From Clostridiales bacterium (GTDB taxonomy: Bacteria > Bacillota > Clostridia > Christensenellales > Pumilibacteraceae): DNA of 64,000 nt. The notes beneath the pieces are model-generated. The model was not told the DNA's origin. It worked only from the letters and a program-made list of their open reading frames with translations, and searched no databases. Positions within the stretch are counted from its first letter, which is position 1, and each line of letters begins with the position of its first letter. This document shows positions 18,543 to 26,431 of this stretch, piece by piece. A program made the position numbers and the translations under genes. Location: the NCBI GenBank assembly GCA_022511445.1, contig JAFLVE010000107.1, positions 1-64,000 of the forward strand. Reading direction: 5' to 3'.

Positions 18543-19247
18543 ATGGCAAAATCACAAGAAACAAAAAAAGAAAAATTCGGGGCTAACCGCATTGCGAATA
18601 TCATCGTAATAGTCGTTGCCGCGCTTGCGCTTATAGTACTCGCCGCGGTAATCGTTTTAAGCTCCGTTAAGGTCAATCCCGGCGACAAGCTCGAAAAGCC
18701 CAAGTACTACGCGCTTTATAACGTGGGCGAGACAAATGCGCTCGGCACCAACACGGCGGTGCAGAGCGAGATAGGCGCCGCTCTCGACGGAATGGACTTT
18801 TCCGTTATGAGCGCCATTCTCGAAGGGCACTGGAACTACAACCTTTCGTTTAAGCGCAACTCGTCCGACGAAAAGATAGAAATCGGCGCAAGCGAGGTCA
18901 AGGCGATAAGCTCGTCCTCGTCCGAGTATATGATAGAGCTCGTGTACGATCCCGTAAAAGTCACCGAGACGGGCGTGGACTACAAAACCGCGCACAGCCT
19001 CGAGGTCGAGGGCGAAAAGGTGTACTTCGACAGAATAAAGGTGCTTATTGGCGACACCAACGGCACGGTCGGCACAATCTCGCTGTACCCGTACCTCACC
19101 GCGCGTATCGAAAACCAATCCGATATCGAGTCGCTCTCGCCCGACACGTATAAGGTGACCGGACTTAACATCCGCGCCAACACCTCCAACACGTACGCGG
19201 CGCTTAAAGACCTCGTCAACAAAGTAAAGCTGGGCACGGAAATTTAA
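18543..19247 (+). CDS. Single-pass membrane-anchored protein, unknown function
   Basis: 234 residues: a Lys-rich cytoplasmic head (1-16), one transmembrane helix (about 17-40, IVIVVAALALIVLAAVIVL) and an external domain of ~190 residues with alternating hydrophobic/polar strands and no cysteines. No family is recognised. It sits 28 bp behind ftsH and ends at a strong terminator, so an FtsH partner or substrate role is possible but speculative. Confidence 0.6.
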   Translation: MAKSQETKKEKFGANRIANIIVIVVAALALIVLAAVIVLSSVKVNPGDKLEKPKYYALYNVGETNALGTNTAVQSEIGAALDGMDFSVMSAILEGHWNYNLSFKRNSSDEKIEIGASEVKAISSSSSEYMIELVYDPVKVTETGVDYKTAHSLEVEGEKVYFDRIKVLIGDTNGTVGTISLYPYLTARIENQSDIESLSPDTYKVTGLNIRANTSNTYAALKDLVNKVKLGTEI

Positions 19248-19270
19248 TCGTAGTTTTATGTAAGAAAGCA

Positions 19271-19303
19271 AAACGGCGCTGTACTACGCAGCGCCGTTTT
19301 TTT
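19271..19303 (+). terminator. Terminator after the ftsH unit
   Basis: AACGGCGCTG pairs with CAGCGCCGTT, followed by seven T. Confidence 0.9.
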
Positions 19304-19610
19304 ATTGAAAAGGTAGCCGCTTTCGCGGCGTTAAGGAAAGAGACTCTCCGCTAAAGCCCAGAACAGCTTCGCTACTTCGTAGGACAAAATAAGAGTGCGG
19401 CTTCGCCTTGATTTCTCCGCTTCGCTCGCAAGCTCGCTTCGGTCGAAATGATGAGTAGGACGAAATTAATTTCGGCAATGCTTTTATTATGCCTTAACGC
19501 TTACATATGTATAAAGGCCCCCCTGTGCAAGTGGCGCGACGCCGTTAGGCGGTGAGGGCTGTAAACTCCGCTTCGGTCGAAATGACGGGTGGGGGCGGCG
19601 GAAATATGCG
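19304..19610. repeat. Patchwork of repeat fragments
   Basis: This gene-free gap holds a GTAGCCGCTTTCGCGGC unit (19311-19356, relative of 690-742), two TTCGGTCGAAATGA fragments (about 19438-19451 and 19571-19584, shared with the 255-bp repeat), and an AGGCCCCCCTGTGCAAGTGG unit at 19515-19562 (relative of the DUF559-flanking repeat). Nothing looks coding. Confidence 0.7.
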
Positions 19611-19616
19611 GTTAGG

Positions 19617-19645
19617 TTGACATAATTAGTATTTTCGGGTATACT
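19617..19645 (+). promoter_or_regulatory. Promoter abutting the TrxB-like ATG
   Basis: TTGACA, 17-bp spacer, TATACT at 19640-19645. The ATG is at 19652, so the predicted +1 coincides with the start codon. Confidence 0.75.
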
Positions 19646-19651
19646 AACATC

Positions 19652-20521
19652 ATGAAGATTTACGACACAGTGGTAGTCGGCGCGGGACCCGCGGGCTGTG
19701 CGGCGGCGCTGTACATTGCGCGCGGGGGTAAAACCGTGCGCGTTTTCCACAACGGAAACTCGGCGCTTATCAAAGCGCACACCATAGGCAATTACTACGG
19801 CGCGGCGCTCTCCGGCGTCGAGCTTTACGAAAAGGGGCTTTCGCAGATTAAGTCGGTGGGCGCCGAATTAACAAACGCCGAAGTGGTGTCCTGCTCTTTC
19901 GACGGCGAGTATTTCCGCACCGAGGCGGGCGGAGAAACGCTCTCGAAAACGCTTGTTATAGCGACGGGCGCGTCGCGCGTAAAGCCGAATATAAAAGGTA
20001 TTGCCGAGTACGAGGGCAAGGGCGTAAGCTACTGCGCCGTGTGCGACGCTTTCTTTTACAGAAAAAAGACGGTCGCGGTGCTCGGCTCCGGCGAGTTTGC
20101 GCGCCACGAGTACAACGAGCTTAAATCGGTCGTCGGCGACGTTGTTCTTTTAACCGACGGGGAAAGTCCGAGCTTTACCTCGGACAAGCTCGACACGAGA
20201 AGAATATCTCGAATTGTAGGCGAAGGCGGCAAGCTTACCGGCGTGGAGTTCGATGACGGGGAAAGGCTCGGTATATCGGGACTGTTCGTAGCCTGCGGCG
20301 TACTCGGCGGTTATTCTCTTGCAAAGCGGCTCGGCGCATTTGTGGACGACGACGGAATAAAGGTGGACGGTAAGTGCAGGACGGCGCTCCCCGGACTGTA
20401 CGCCGTCGGCGACTGCACGCACGGCATAAAACAGATAGCTAAAGCTGTGTACGACGGCATGACGGCGGGACTCGATATAGTGTCGGCTTTAAGCGGCGCG
20501 GTCAAAGCGGAAGCAAAGTAA
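19652..20521 (+). CDS. Thioredoxin reductase-like FAD/NAD(P)H oxidoreductase
   Basis: 289 residues. The FAD-binding GAGPAGCAAALY (about 10-21), the redox motif CAVC (about 129-132), an NAD(P)-binding GSGEFARHE segment and the C-terminal GLYAVGDCTHGIKQIAKAVYDGMTA give the TrxB layout. Relative to the trxB at 28857 it lacks the usual GGQ stretch after the first sheet (ALIKAHTIGNYYG instead), so the substrate may not be standard thioredoxin. The second dinucleotide fold is GSGEFA, not GGGDSA. No ribosome site; likely leaderless. It stands alone between repeats and a terminator. Confidence 0.8.
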   Translation: MKIYDTVVVGAGPAGCAAALYIARGGKTVRVFHNGNSALIKAHTIGNYYGAALSGVELYEKGLSQIKSVGAELTNAEVVSCSFDGEYFRTEAGGETLSKTLVIATGASRVKPNIKGIAEYEGKGVSYCAVCDAFFYRKKTVAVLGSGEFARHEYNELKSVVGDVVLLTDGESPSFTSDKLDTRRISRIVGEGGKLTGVEFDDGERLGISGLFVACGVLGGYSLAKRLGAFVDDDGIKVDGKCRTALPGLYAVGDCTHGIKQIAKAVYDGMTAGLDIVSALSGAVKAEAK

Positions 20522-20574
20522 TGCGCGCGTCATTTTTACAGTCTAGGAAAAACGACAATATAAAAATCAACGAA

Positions 20575-20611
20575 AAAAAGCAAACGGCAATCCTTTTTCC
20601 GCTTGCTTTTT
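20575..20611 (+). terminator. Terminator after the TrxB-like gene
   Basis: AAAAAGCAAACGG pairs with CCGCTTGCTTTTT with one mismatch. A TATAAT (20627-20632) just downstream, with TTGCTT inside the terminator arm, probably forms the promoter for the next operon. Confidence 0.8.
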
Positions 20612-20737
20612 GTATTGTCGGAATGTTATAATTATTTTGGTCAAAACTGCGGTAAGATGAGGCAAGGTTAGCACGACGCGAGCCGAAAAGAACCGTGAGT
20701 GAACGAAAGACTAAACTTCGTTGAGGAGCATATAAGA

Positions 20738-21766
20738 ATGACAAAGAAAAAGGCTATTTACAACTTTGTTTGGGTCCCGTTAGCAATTATTGTATCGGGA
20801 TTTTTACGCGCGATGTGCGTGCTTGTTTTTATACTGCCGTACAACTTTGCGCCGGGCGGTGCGACGGGTATCGGCACTATGGTCGAGTATGCGACCGTCA
20901 CTTTTGCGGGATTTAAGTTTTCCGCGGGTTACGTAATGCTGATAGTCAATGCGCCGCTGCTTGTTTTTGCGTTTTTCAAGATAGACAGAGGCTTTGCGAT
21001 AAAAACGGGGAGCTGCATAATAATTTACTCTCTTCTTATCGCGCTGTTACAGCATTTGGGCTGGGACGAGGCGCTTAGCAAGGTTCTTCAAAACGACGGG
21101 ATTCCCGAGCTTTCGGCATGCGCTTCGGGCGTGCTCGGCGGCGTGGGACTTTCCATAATGCTTAAAATAGGCGGCTCGACGGGCGGTACGGATATAATCG
21201 CAACGTACATACAAAGGAAGTTTTCCGCAACGCACGTGTCCTGGTTTATTTACGGTCTTGACGCTATCGTCGTTTTTGCGTCGGCGTTCGTTTACAGGGA
21301 CGGTCTTACGCCCATACTGTTATCGCTTGTCGAGATGTTCTGCCTCTCGATGATGAGCGACACCATTTCGTCCGGCTTTAAGAGCGCGCTCAAGTTCGAG
21401 ATAATAACGCACGAGCCGGAGGCAATCAGCAACGAGCTTATTACAAAGCTCCGCCGCGGCGTTACGTGCGTGCCTGCAAAGGGCATGTATTCGGGCAAGG
21501 AGCAGTCCATGCTTATATGCGTTATAAGAAAGCGCCAGCTTTCCGACTTTTACGCTATACTCAACAATTATCCCGATACGTTCGCCTACGTGTCGAGCAC
21601 GAGCGAGGTTATGGGTCTCGGCTTCAGTAGGTGGGCGGAGCTCGACAACACGCTTAAGGTGATTGAGCACGACAAGAAAGCGGAAGCCGCCGCGGCGGCA
21701 AACGGCGCCGAAACGACGGCTGCGGCGGAACAGCCCGCCGACACATCCGTAAACACGGGAGAATAG
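20738..21766 (+). CDS. YitT family membrane protein
   Basis: 342 residues from the ATG at 20738, which follows gttGAGGAGcatataagaATG; an upstream in-frame ATG at 20699 lacks such a site. Five or six hydrophobic segments (about 10-230) include the family stretch PGGATGIGTMVEY and GGSTGGTDIIATYI. A C-terminal DUF2179 ligand-binding-like domain follows (about 235-310, RGVTCVPAKGMYSGKEQSML), then an Ala-rich tail. Function in this family is poorly defined (transport suspected). It heads a tight operon with htpG (3-bp gap). Confidence 0.85.
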   Translation: MTKKKAIYNFVWVPLAIIVSGFLRAMCVLVFILPYNFAPGGATGIGTMVEYATVTFAGFKFSAGYVMLIVNAPLLVFAFFKIDRGFAIKTGSCIIIYSLLIALLQHLGWDEALSKVLQNDGIPELSACASGVLGGVGLSIMLKIGGSTGGTDIIATYIQRKFSATHVSWFIYGLDAIVVFASAFVYRDGLTPILLSLVEMFCLSMMSDTISSGFKSALKFEIITHEPEAISNELITKLRRGVTCVPAKGMYSGKEQSMLICVIRKRQLSDFYAILNNYPDTFAYVSSTSEVMGLGFSRWAELDNTLKVIEHDKKAEAAAAANGAETTAAAEQPADTSVNTGE

Positions 21767-21769
21767 AGC

Positions 21770-23713
21770 ATGAAGCAGTTTAAAGCCGAGTCCAAAAAGC
21801 TCCTTGACCTTGTGGTCAATTCCATTTACACCAACCGCGAGATTTTTTTGCGCGAGCTTATTTCTAACGCGTCCGACGCGATTGACAAGCGCAAGTTCCT
21901 ATCCCTTACCGATGCTTCGCTCGATACCGATTTTTGCATCGAGCTAAAGCCGGACAAGGCGGCGCGCACGCTGACCGTTACGGACAACGGTATCGGCATG
22001 GACGAGAAGGAGCTCGAAAACAATCTCGGCGTTATTGCGGCAAGCGGCACCGAGCGCTTCAAAAAGGAGAAGGGCAAGGAAACAGTCGAAGGGCTTATAG
22101 GTCAGTTCGGCGTGGGCTTCTACTCGGCGTTTATGGTTGCCGACAAGGTGACGGTCGTTTCGCGTAAAATCGGAGAGAAAACCGCGCACGTTTGGGAGTC
22201 GGACGGATCGAGCGGCTTCGAAATAACGGAGGGCGACAGAGCGGAAGCGGGCACGACGGTCGTGCTTCATCTTAAAGAGGACGGGGACGAAAACTACTCG
22301 TGCTACCTCGAATCCAATCATCTCAAAACGCTTGTAAAAAAGTATTCCGATTACATTCGCTATCCCATACGCATGCTTCTTCCCAAAAAGGCGGAGGGCG
22401 TGGAAAAGGGCGAGGTGTACGAGCTTACCGACCTTAACTCCATGGTACCCGTATGGAAAAAGCGCAAAAACGAGCTCGGAGAGAGCGAGCTTGACGATTT
22501 TTACATGCACACTTACCACGACTTTACGCCGCCGATACTTACAATCCAGACCCATATCGAGGGCGCGGTCGAGTACACGGCGCTACTGTACGTGCCGAGC
22601 GAGCCGGCTTTCGATTACTACACCAAGGATTATAAGCGCGGACTTTCGCTTTACTGCAACGGCGTGCTCGTCATGGACGTTTGCTCCGAGCTCGTTCCCG
22701 AATATCTCGGGTTTGTGCGCGGCGTAACCGACACTCCCGACCTTGCGCTTAACATTTCGCGCGAGACCCTCCAGCACGACAGACGGCTTCGCGCTATCGC
22801 GACCGGGCTTGAAAAGAAGATTCTCGCCGAGCTCGAAAAGCTTAAAAACACCGACAGGGAAAAATACGAAAAGTTTTTCGGCGCGTTCGGAAAGGCGCTT
22901 AAATTCGGTGCGTACGACAATTACGGAATAAACAAGGACAAGCTTAAGGATTTACTGCTGTACTATTCCGACGCACAAAAGAAAAACATAACGCTTAAAG
23001 AATACTGCGCCTCTCTTAAAGAGGGCGAGGCTATAACGTATGCCTGCGGCGAGACGGTCGAAAAAATAGCGATGCTCCCGCAGCTCGAGGCGCTCCGCGC
23101 GGATAACCGCGACGTGCTGTACTTTACCGACGTGGTGGACGAGTTTATCGCGCGTATGCTCGGCGAGTACGACGGACACAAGTTCGAAAACGTCGCGTCG
23201 GGCACCGTGAACGGAAATGCGAAAGCGGACGGTCACGAATCGCTTATTAAGCGCATAGAGGAAAAGCTTAAGGGTAAAGCCGCCGTCATGCCGACGGATA
23301 AGTTAAAGTCGTATCCCGTGTGCCTTGCAGCCAAGGGTGATATATCGCTCGAAATGGAGCGCGTAATGAGCGCAATGGGCGGCGTAGTAAAGGCGGAGCG
23401 CGTTTTGCAGGTAAACCTAACGCACCCTGCGATTGTCGCGCTCGAAACCGCGGACGAGGATACGTTTACGGACGCGGTTACGGTGCTTTACAACGAGGCG
23501 CTTCTTGCAGAGGGGTACAAGACCGAGCCCGAATTTTTGTCTGCGCTTAACCGTATTATAGTGTCGGGCATCGGCGCGGCGGCCCCTCAAGTAATAGAGG
23601 TCGAGCCTATCGTAGTAAAGAAAAAGACTTCGACAAAGTCCGCCGGTAAATCAACCAAAAAACCGTCGCAAAAATCCACGGCAAAAAAATCCGTCGACGG
23701 CAAAACGGAATAA
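21770..23713 (+). CDS. htpG: Hsp90-family chaperone HtpG
   Basis: 647 residues. The GHKL ATPase motifs are present: ELISNASDAIDK (about 25-36), DNGIGM (~72-77) and GQFGVGFYSAFMVADK (~110-125). The middle domain has the conserved catalytic segment LALNISRETLQHDR, and a C-terminal dimerisation region follows. It is a cytosolic chaperone. Unusually, ~30 extra Lys/Ser/Thr-rich residues (after EVEPIVVKKKTSTKS) follow the normal end. Similar basic tails occur on other proteins in this window. Gene spacing (3 bp before, 2 bp after) implies translational coupling with YitT and the SDR. Confidence 0.96.
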   Translation: MKQFKAESKKLLDLVVNSIYTNREIFLRELISNASDAIDKRKFLSLTDASLDTDFCIELKPDKAARTLTVTDNGIGMDEKELENNLGVIAASGTERFKKEKGKETVEGLIGQFGVGFYSAFMVADKVTVVSRKIGEKTAHVWESDGSSGFEITEGDRAEAGTTVVLHLKEDGDENYSCYLESNHLKTLVKKYSDYIRYPIRMLLPKKAEGVEKGEVYELTDLNSMVPVWKKRKNELGESELDDFYMHTYHDFTPPILTIQTHIEGAVEYTALLYVPSEPAFDYYTKDYKRGLSLYCNGVLVMDVCSELVPEYLGFVRGVTDTPDLALNISRETLQHDRRLRAIATGLEKKILAELEKLKNTDREKYEKFFGAFGKALKFGAYDNYGINKDKLKDLLLYYSDAQKKNITLKEYCASLKEGEAITYACGETVEKIAMLPQLEALRADNRDVLYFTDVVDEFIARMLGEYDGHKFENVASGTVNGNAKADGHESLIKRIEEKLKGKAAVMPTDKLKSYPVCLAAKGDISLEMERVMSAMGGVVKAERVLQVNLTHPAIVALETADEDTFTDAVTVLYNEALLAEGYKTEPEFLSALNRIIVSGIGAAAPQVIEVEPIVVKKKTSTKSAGKSTKKPSQKSTAKKSVDGKTE

Positions 23714-23715
23714 TA

Positions 23716-24495
23716 ATGAAAAAAGAAAGAGAGAGCAAAATCGTAGTAATTTCGGGCAGTACGAGCGGGATAGGCAAGGAGCTTTGCGCTCTGTACCGCG
23801 CGGCGGGCGATACCGTAATTGGCATTGCGCGCTCGGCTTCGGAGCCCGATATAAAAGGCGACGTAACCGACTTCGACTCGATTAGATCGATTGTCGACGG
23901 CATAGGCGAAAAGTACGGGCGTATAGACACCGTTATCGCGTGCGCGGGCGGCGGGCTTTCGGGCGTTACCGAGCTTCTTCCGATCGAAGAGGTGGAAAAG
24001 CAGACCGACCTAAATTACACGGGCGCGCTCAACCTCGTTCAAGCGTCGCTAAAGTATATGCGCAAGGGCGGCAAGGTGGTGTTCATCTCGTCGGCGTGCG
24101 CGCTGTTTGCGCTTCCGTTCCGCGCAACATACTGCGCGGCAAAGGCGGCTGTGAACATGGCGGCGTTCGGATTGTATATGGAGCTTAAAAAGCACGGCAT
24201 TGCCGTTACTTCCATTTGCCCCGGCGATATAAAAACCAACTTTACCGCAAACCGCGTCAAGTACGCGGAGGGCGGAGAGCGTTACGGCGACGAGGCCAAA
24301 AACTCCGCAAACAAAATCGACTCGCGCGAGGAGAAGCGCATGAAGCTCGCTCCCGCGGCGAAAAAGATTTACAAATATTGTCTGAAGTGCAAAAAGCCGC
24401 TCTATATAATAGGGGCTAAATACAAGATGCTAAACTTTTTGCGGCACGTTTTTCCGCAAAAGGTTTTCCTCGATATTACGGCAAAGATGTTTTAA
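23716..24495 (+). CDS. Short-chain dehydrogenase/reductase
   Basis: 259 residues, a typical SDR length. The dinucleotide-binding glycine motif SGSTSGIGKEL (about 12-22), the CAGGG stretch (~76), the active-site Ser in VVFISSACALF and YCAAKAAV (Tyr-x3-Lys, ~143-150) are all present, followed by CPGDIKTNFT. It should be a NAD(P)H-dependent oxidoreductase on a small alcohol or ketone. The C-terminus carries a short hydrophobic/basic segment that may associate with membrane. Its substrate cannot be read from sequence. Second-last gene of the yitT-htpG operon. Confidence 0.88.
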   Translation: MKKERESKIVVISGSTSGIGKELCALYRAAGDTVIGIARSASEPDIKGDVTDFDSIRSIVDGIGEKYGRIDTVIACAGGGLSGVTELLPIEEVEKQTDLNYTGALNLVQASLKYMRKGGKVVFISSACALFALPFRATYCAAKAAVNMAAFGLYMELKKHGIAVTSICPGDIKTNFTANRVKYAEGGERYGDEAKNSANKIDSREEKRMKLAPAAKKIYKYCLKCKKPLYIIGAKYKMLNFLRHVFPQKVFLDITAKMF

Positions 24496-24500
24496 CGCGT

Positions 24501-26138
24501 ATGATAAAAACAGACGGGAAAGAGATTTATATTTCGTGCGGCGAGTCGTGCTATTGTATCACGGTAGACGATAGGGCGCACAAAGCGTACTTCGGAAAAA
24601 GAATCGAGCCGGAGGATAAACTCCGAGAGCTTTTCGACTGGCAAGAGCCCGAGTTTTTTATTGCGGACGGCGACGGTAACGATATTTCCGACTTCACGTT
24701 CTCGTCGGCGGAGACGACCGAAAAAAGCAAATGCTCTTTTCCCACGCTTCGAGGCGACAAGACCGTCAAGCTGTCGCTCGAGGATAAAAAGCTTAACGTG
24801 TCCGCCGAGCTCTATTATACGCCGTACACGCGCGGCGGGATTGCGCGGCGGTGCGTAGTAACAAATACCGGCGACAAAAAATTTTCGGTGCGCGTTCCTA
24901 TTGCGGCGCTTAATCTAAGCGGCGAGTATCGGGTAACCGAATGCGTTAAATCGGGCGTCAACTATATCGAGCTCGACGGTGCGTCCGACGCGTACGGCGT
25001 GCTTGCCCTCTACGGCGGGAAGTGCGATATCGCGTATTCATGTGACGGCGGCGTGACAAAGGTTACCGTCGCCGTGGACAAAACCTTTACGCTTTTACCG
25101 GGCGAGAAAATCGAATCGCCGGAGATTTTGATCGTACGCTCCGAGTACGGTGCGGACGGGGTTATGCGCGCGGTACACGATATTTTGCGCGCCGAGGCAA
25201 TACCCGAGCGCTTTGCAGTAAACCGCAGGCGGGTTATCGTTTCGTCCGATTCGGCAGAGGAAGGCTTTGTGGATTTGACTGCGGAGCTCGGTGCGGACGC
25301 GCTGCTTATTCCCGTAAGCTCGATAACGTCTAAGCTTACCGCTCTTTCCGAAAGATGCAAAAAGCACGGAGTGTTTTTGGGCGCACGGGTGGATATAAGC
25401 GATATCGACCTATCGAGCGGCGATGGTGCGGACGAGGCGAGCGTCAGAATACATAAAGCGATAGATTCGCTCGGTGCGGCGTTTATATCGCTCAACGTAG
25501 GCAATCGCCGCGGCTACGGCAGTATGCTCGGCATGTATTCGCTTATAGATAAGATTACAAAAGATTATCCCGAAATTATCATCGACGGTACGGGGGACGT
25601 GGCGCTCCTTTGCTACACGCCCATATTCGGAACCGTCGACGTGGAAAGCGCGTTTATAAAATCGGGCGCGGTGTACAGAGCGGTGCCGCCGAGCGCGATA
25701 GCGTGTAAGGTGTCAGGCGAGAGCTCGCTTAAAACGGAATTCGACTTGTGCTCGTTCGGCGCGCTTAGGTACGCCCCGAGCGTTGATAAATCGCAGGGAG
25801 CGCGGCTCGCGGTGCGCGCGCAGGTCTTTTCGTATCAGGACGACAGTCCGCTCGCGGTCGGCGGAGACTTTTACCGCCCCGCGGTGTTCGGCGGAGACTT
25901 TGCGCTTTCGATAGTGTCCAAGGACAAGTCCAAGGCGTACGCAGTGTACCGTAAGGGAAGCGGAAGCAGACTGCGCTTTACCGGTCTCGACAACCATAAC
26001 CTGTACCACGTCCGCGAAATGGACGCCGTGTTTTCGGGCGCGGCGCTTATGGGCGTGGGCGTTCCCATCCCGCCTTCGCTAAAGCAGGGTGACACGCTGT
26101 CCTTCCACTTACGGCAGGTCGCCGACTACGAATCTTAA
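24501..26138 (+). CDS. GH36 alpha-galactosidase-like protein, probably inactive
   Basis: 545 residues, shorter than the ~700 of GH36 enzymes. The N-terminal beta-sandwich (YFGKRIEPED, FPTLRGDKTVKLS, LLPGEKIESPEILIVRS), the late barrel (MYSLIDKITKDYPEIIIDG..LLCYTPIFGTVD..YRAVPPSAIACKVS) and the C-terminal beta domain all follow GH36 order. Where GH36 has the nucleophile motif KWDMNR this protein reads SLNVGNRR (about 332-339), and the acid/base segment WTSDDTD reads GTVDVES. The early barrel (WEA.YFDF) is eroded. So it is likely a pseudoenzyme or a carbohydrate sensor. This is inferred by motif comparison. Last gene of the operon, 5 bp after the SDR stop. Confidence 0.7.
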   Translation: MIKTDGKEIYISCGESCYCITVDDRAHKAYFGKRIEPEDKLRELFDWQEPEFFIADGDGNDISDFTFSSAETTEKSKCSFPTLRGDKTVKLSLEDKKLNVSAELYYTPYTRGGIARRCVVTNTGDKKFSVRVPIAALNLSGEYRVTECVKSGVNYIELDGASDAYGVLALYGGKCDIAYSCDGGVTKVTVAVDKTFTLLPGEKIESPEILIVRSEYGADGVMRAVHDILRAEAIPERFAVNRRRVIVSSDSAEEGFVDLTAELGADALLIPVSSITSKLTALSERCKKHGVFLGARVDISDIDLSSGDGADEASVRIHKAIDSLGAAFISLNVGNRRGYGSMLGMYSLIDKITKDYPEIIIDGTGDVALLCYTPIFGTVDVESAFIKSGAVYRAVPPSAIACKVSGESSLKTEFDLCSFGALRYAPSVDKSQGARLAVRAQVFSYQDDSPLAVGGDFYRPAVFGGDFALSIVSKDKSKAYAVYRKGSGSRLRFTGLDNHNLYHVREMDAVFSGAALMGVGVPIPPSLKQGDTLSFHLRQVADYES

Positions 26139-26181
26139 CCGACTGTTTCAGTCAAAATTAAAATAGAATGATAATATAATT

Positions 26182-26240
26182 ATAATTCAATATATTGTGT
26201 GCAAAAAGAAAAATATTTTTTAAAAACCACAATATATTGT
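26182..26240 (+). promoter_or_regulatory. Two NrdR boxes upstream of nrdD
   Basis: TTCAATATATTGTGTG and CCACAATATATTGTGA match the NrdR-box type (ACAC.ATATAT.GTGT-like). Their AATATATT cores start at 26189 and 26231, 42 bp apart (four helical turns), and the second lies 10 bp before the -35 box. NrdR represses ribonucleotide reductase genes when dATP is high. Confidence 0.85.
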
Positions 26241-26249
26241 GAAAAAGGC

Positions 26250-26278
26250 TTGACACAAACAGCACGCCGTGATATAAT
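26250..26278 (+). promoter_or_regulatory. nrdD promoter
   Basis: TTGACA, 17-bp spacer, TATAAT at 26273-26278: a consensus sigma-A promoter immediately after the NrdR boxes. Confidence 0.9.
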
Positions 26279-26350
26279 GACAACACTTAGGGTTAACAGC
26301 CTCGAAAATGACGGAGAAAAAAGCTTTTCTGCGCCGCGCATACAGCGAAC

Positions 26351-26373
26351 AAACGCAGGACAGCGTTTTTTTT
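26351..26373 (+). terminator. Terminator-like hairpin inside the nrdD leader
   Basis: AAACGC pairs perfectly with GCGTTT around AGGACA and is followed by more T (eight T in a row in total), 58 bases upstream of the nrdD ATG. The leader also contains AGCCTCG (about 26298) and CTCGAGG (about 26394) that could pair around it. This suggests attenuation in addition to NrdR control. Confidence 0.5.
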
Positions 26374-26431
26374 GCCCGTTTGACGGCTAAACGCTCGAGG
26401 AAAATACAAAAAGCATACCGCGGAGGGTGTC

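Noticed and set aside
20633..20737. Riboswitch in the ~105-base yitT leader
   Set aside because: No recognisable conserved core; only a weak GAAC/GTTC-type stem; no ligand class fits.
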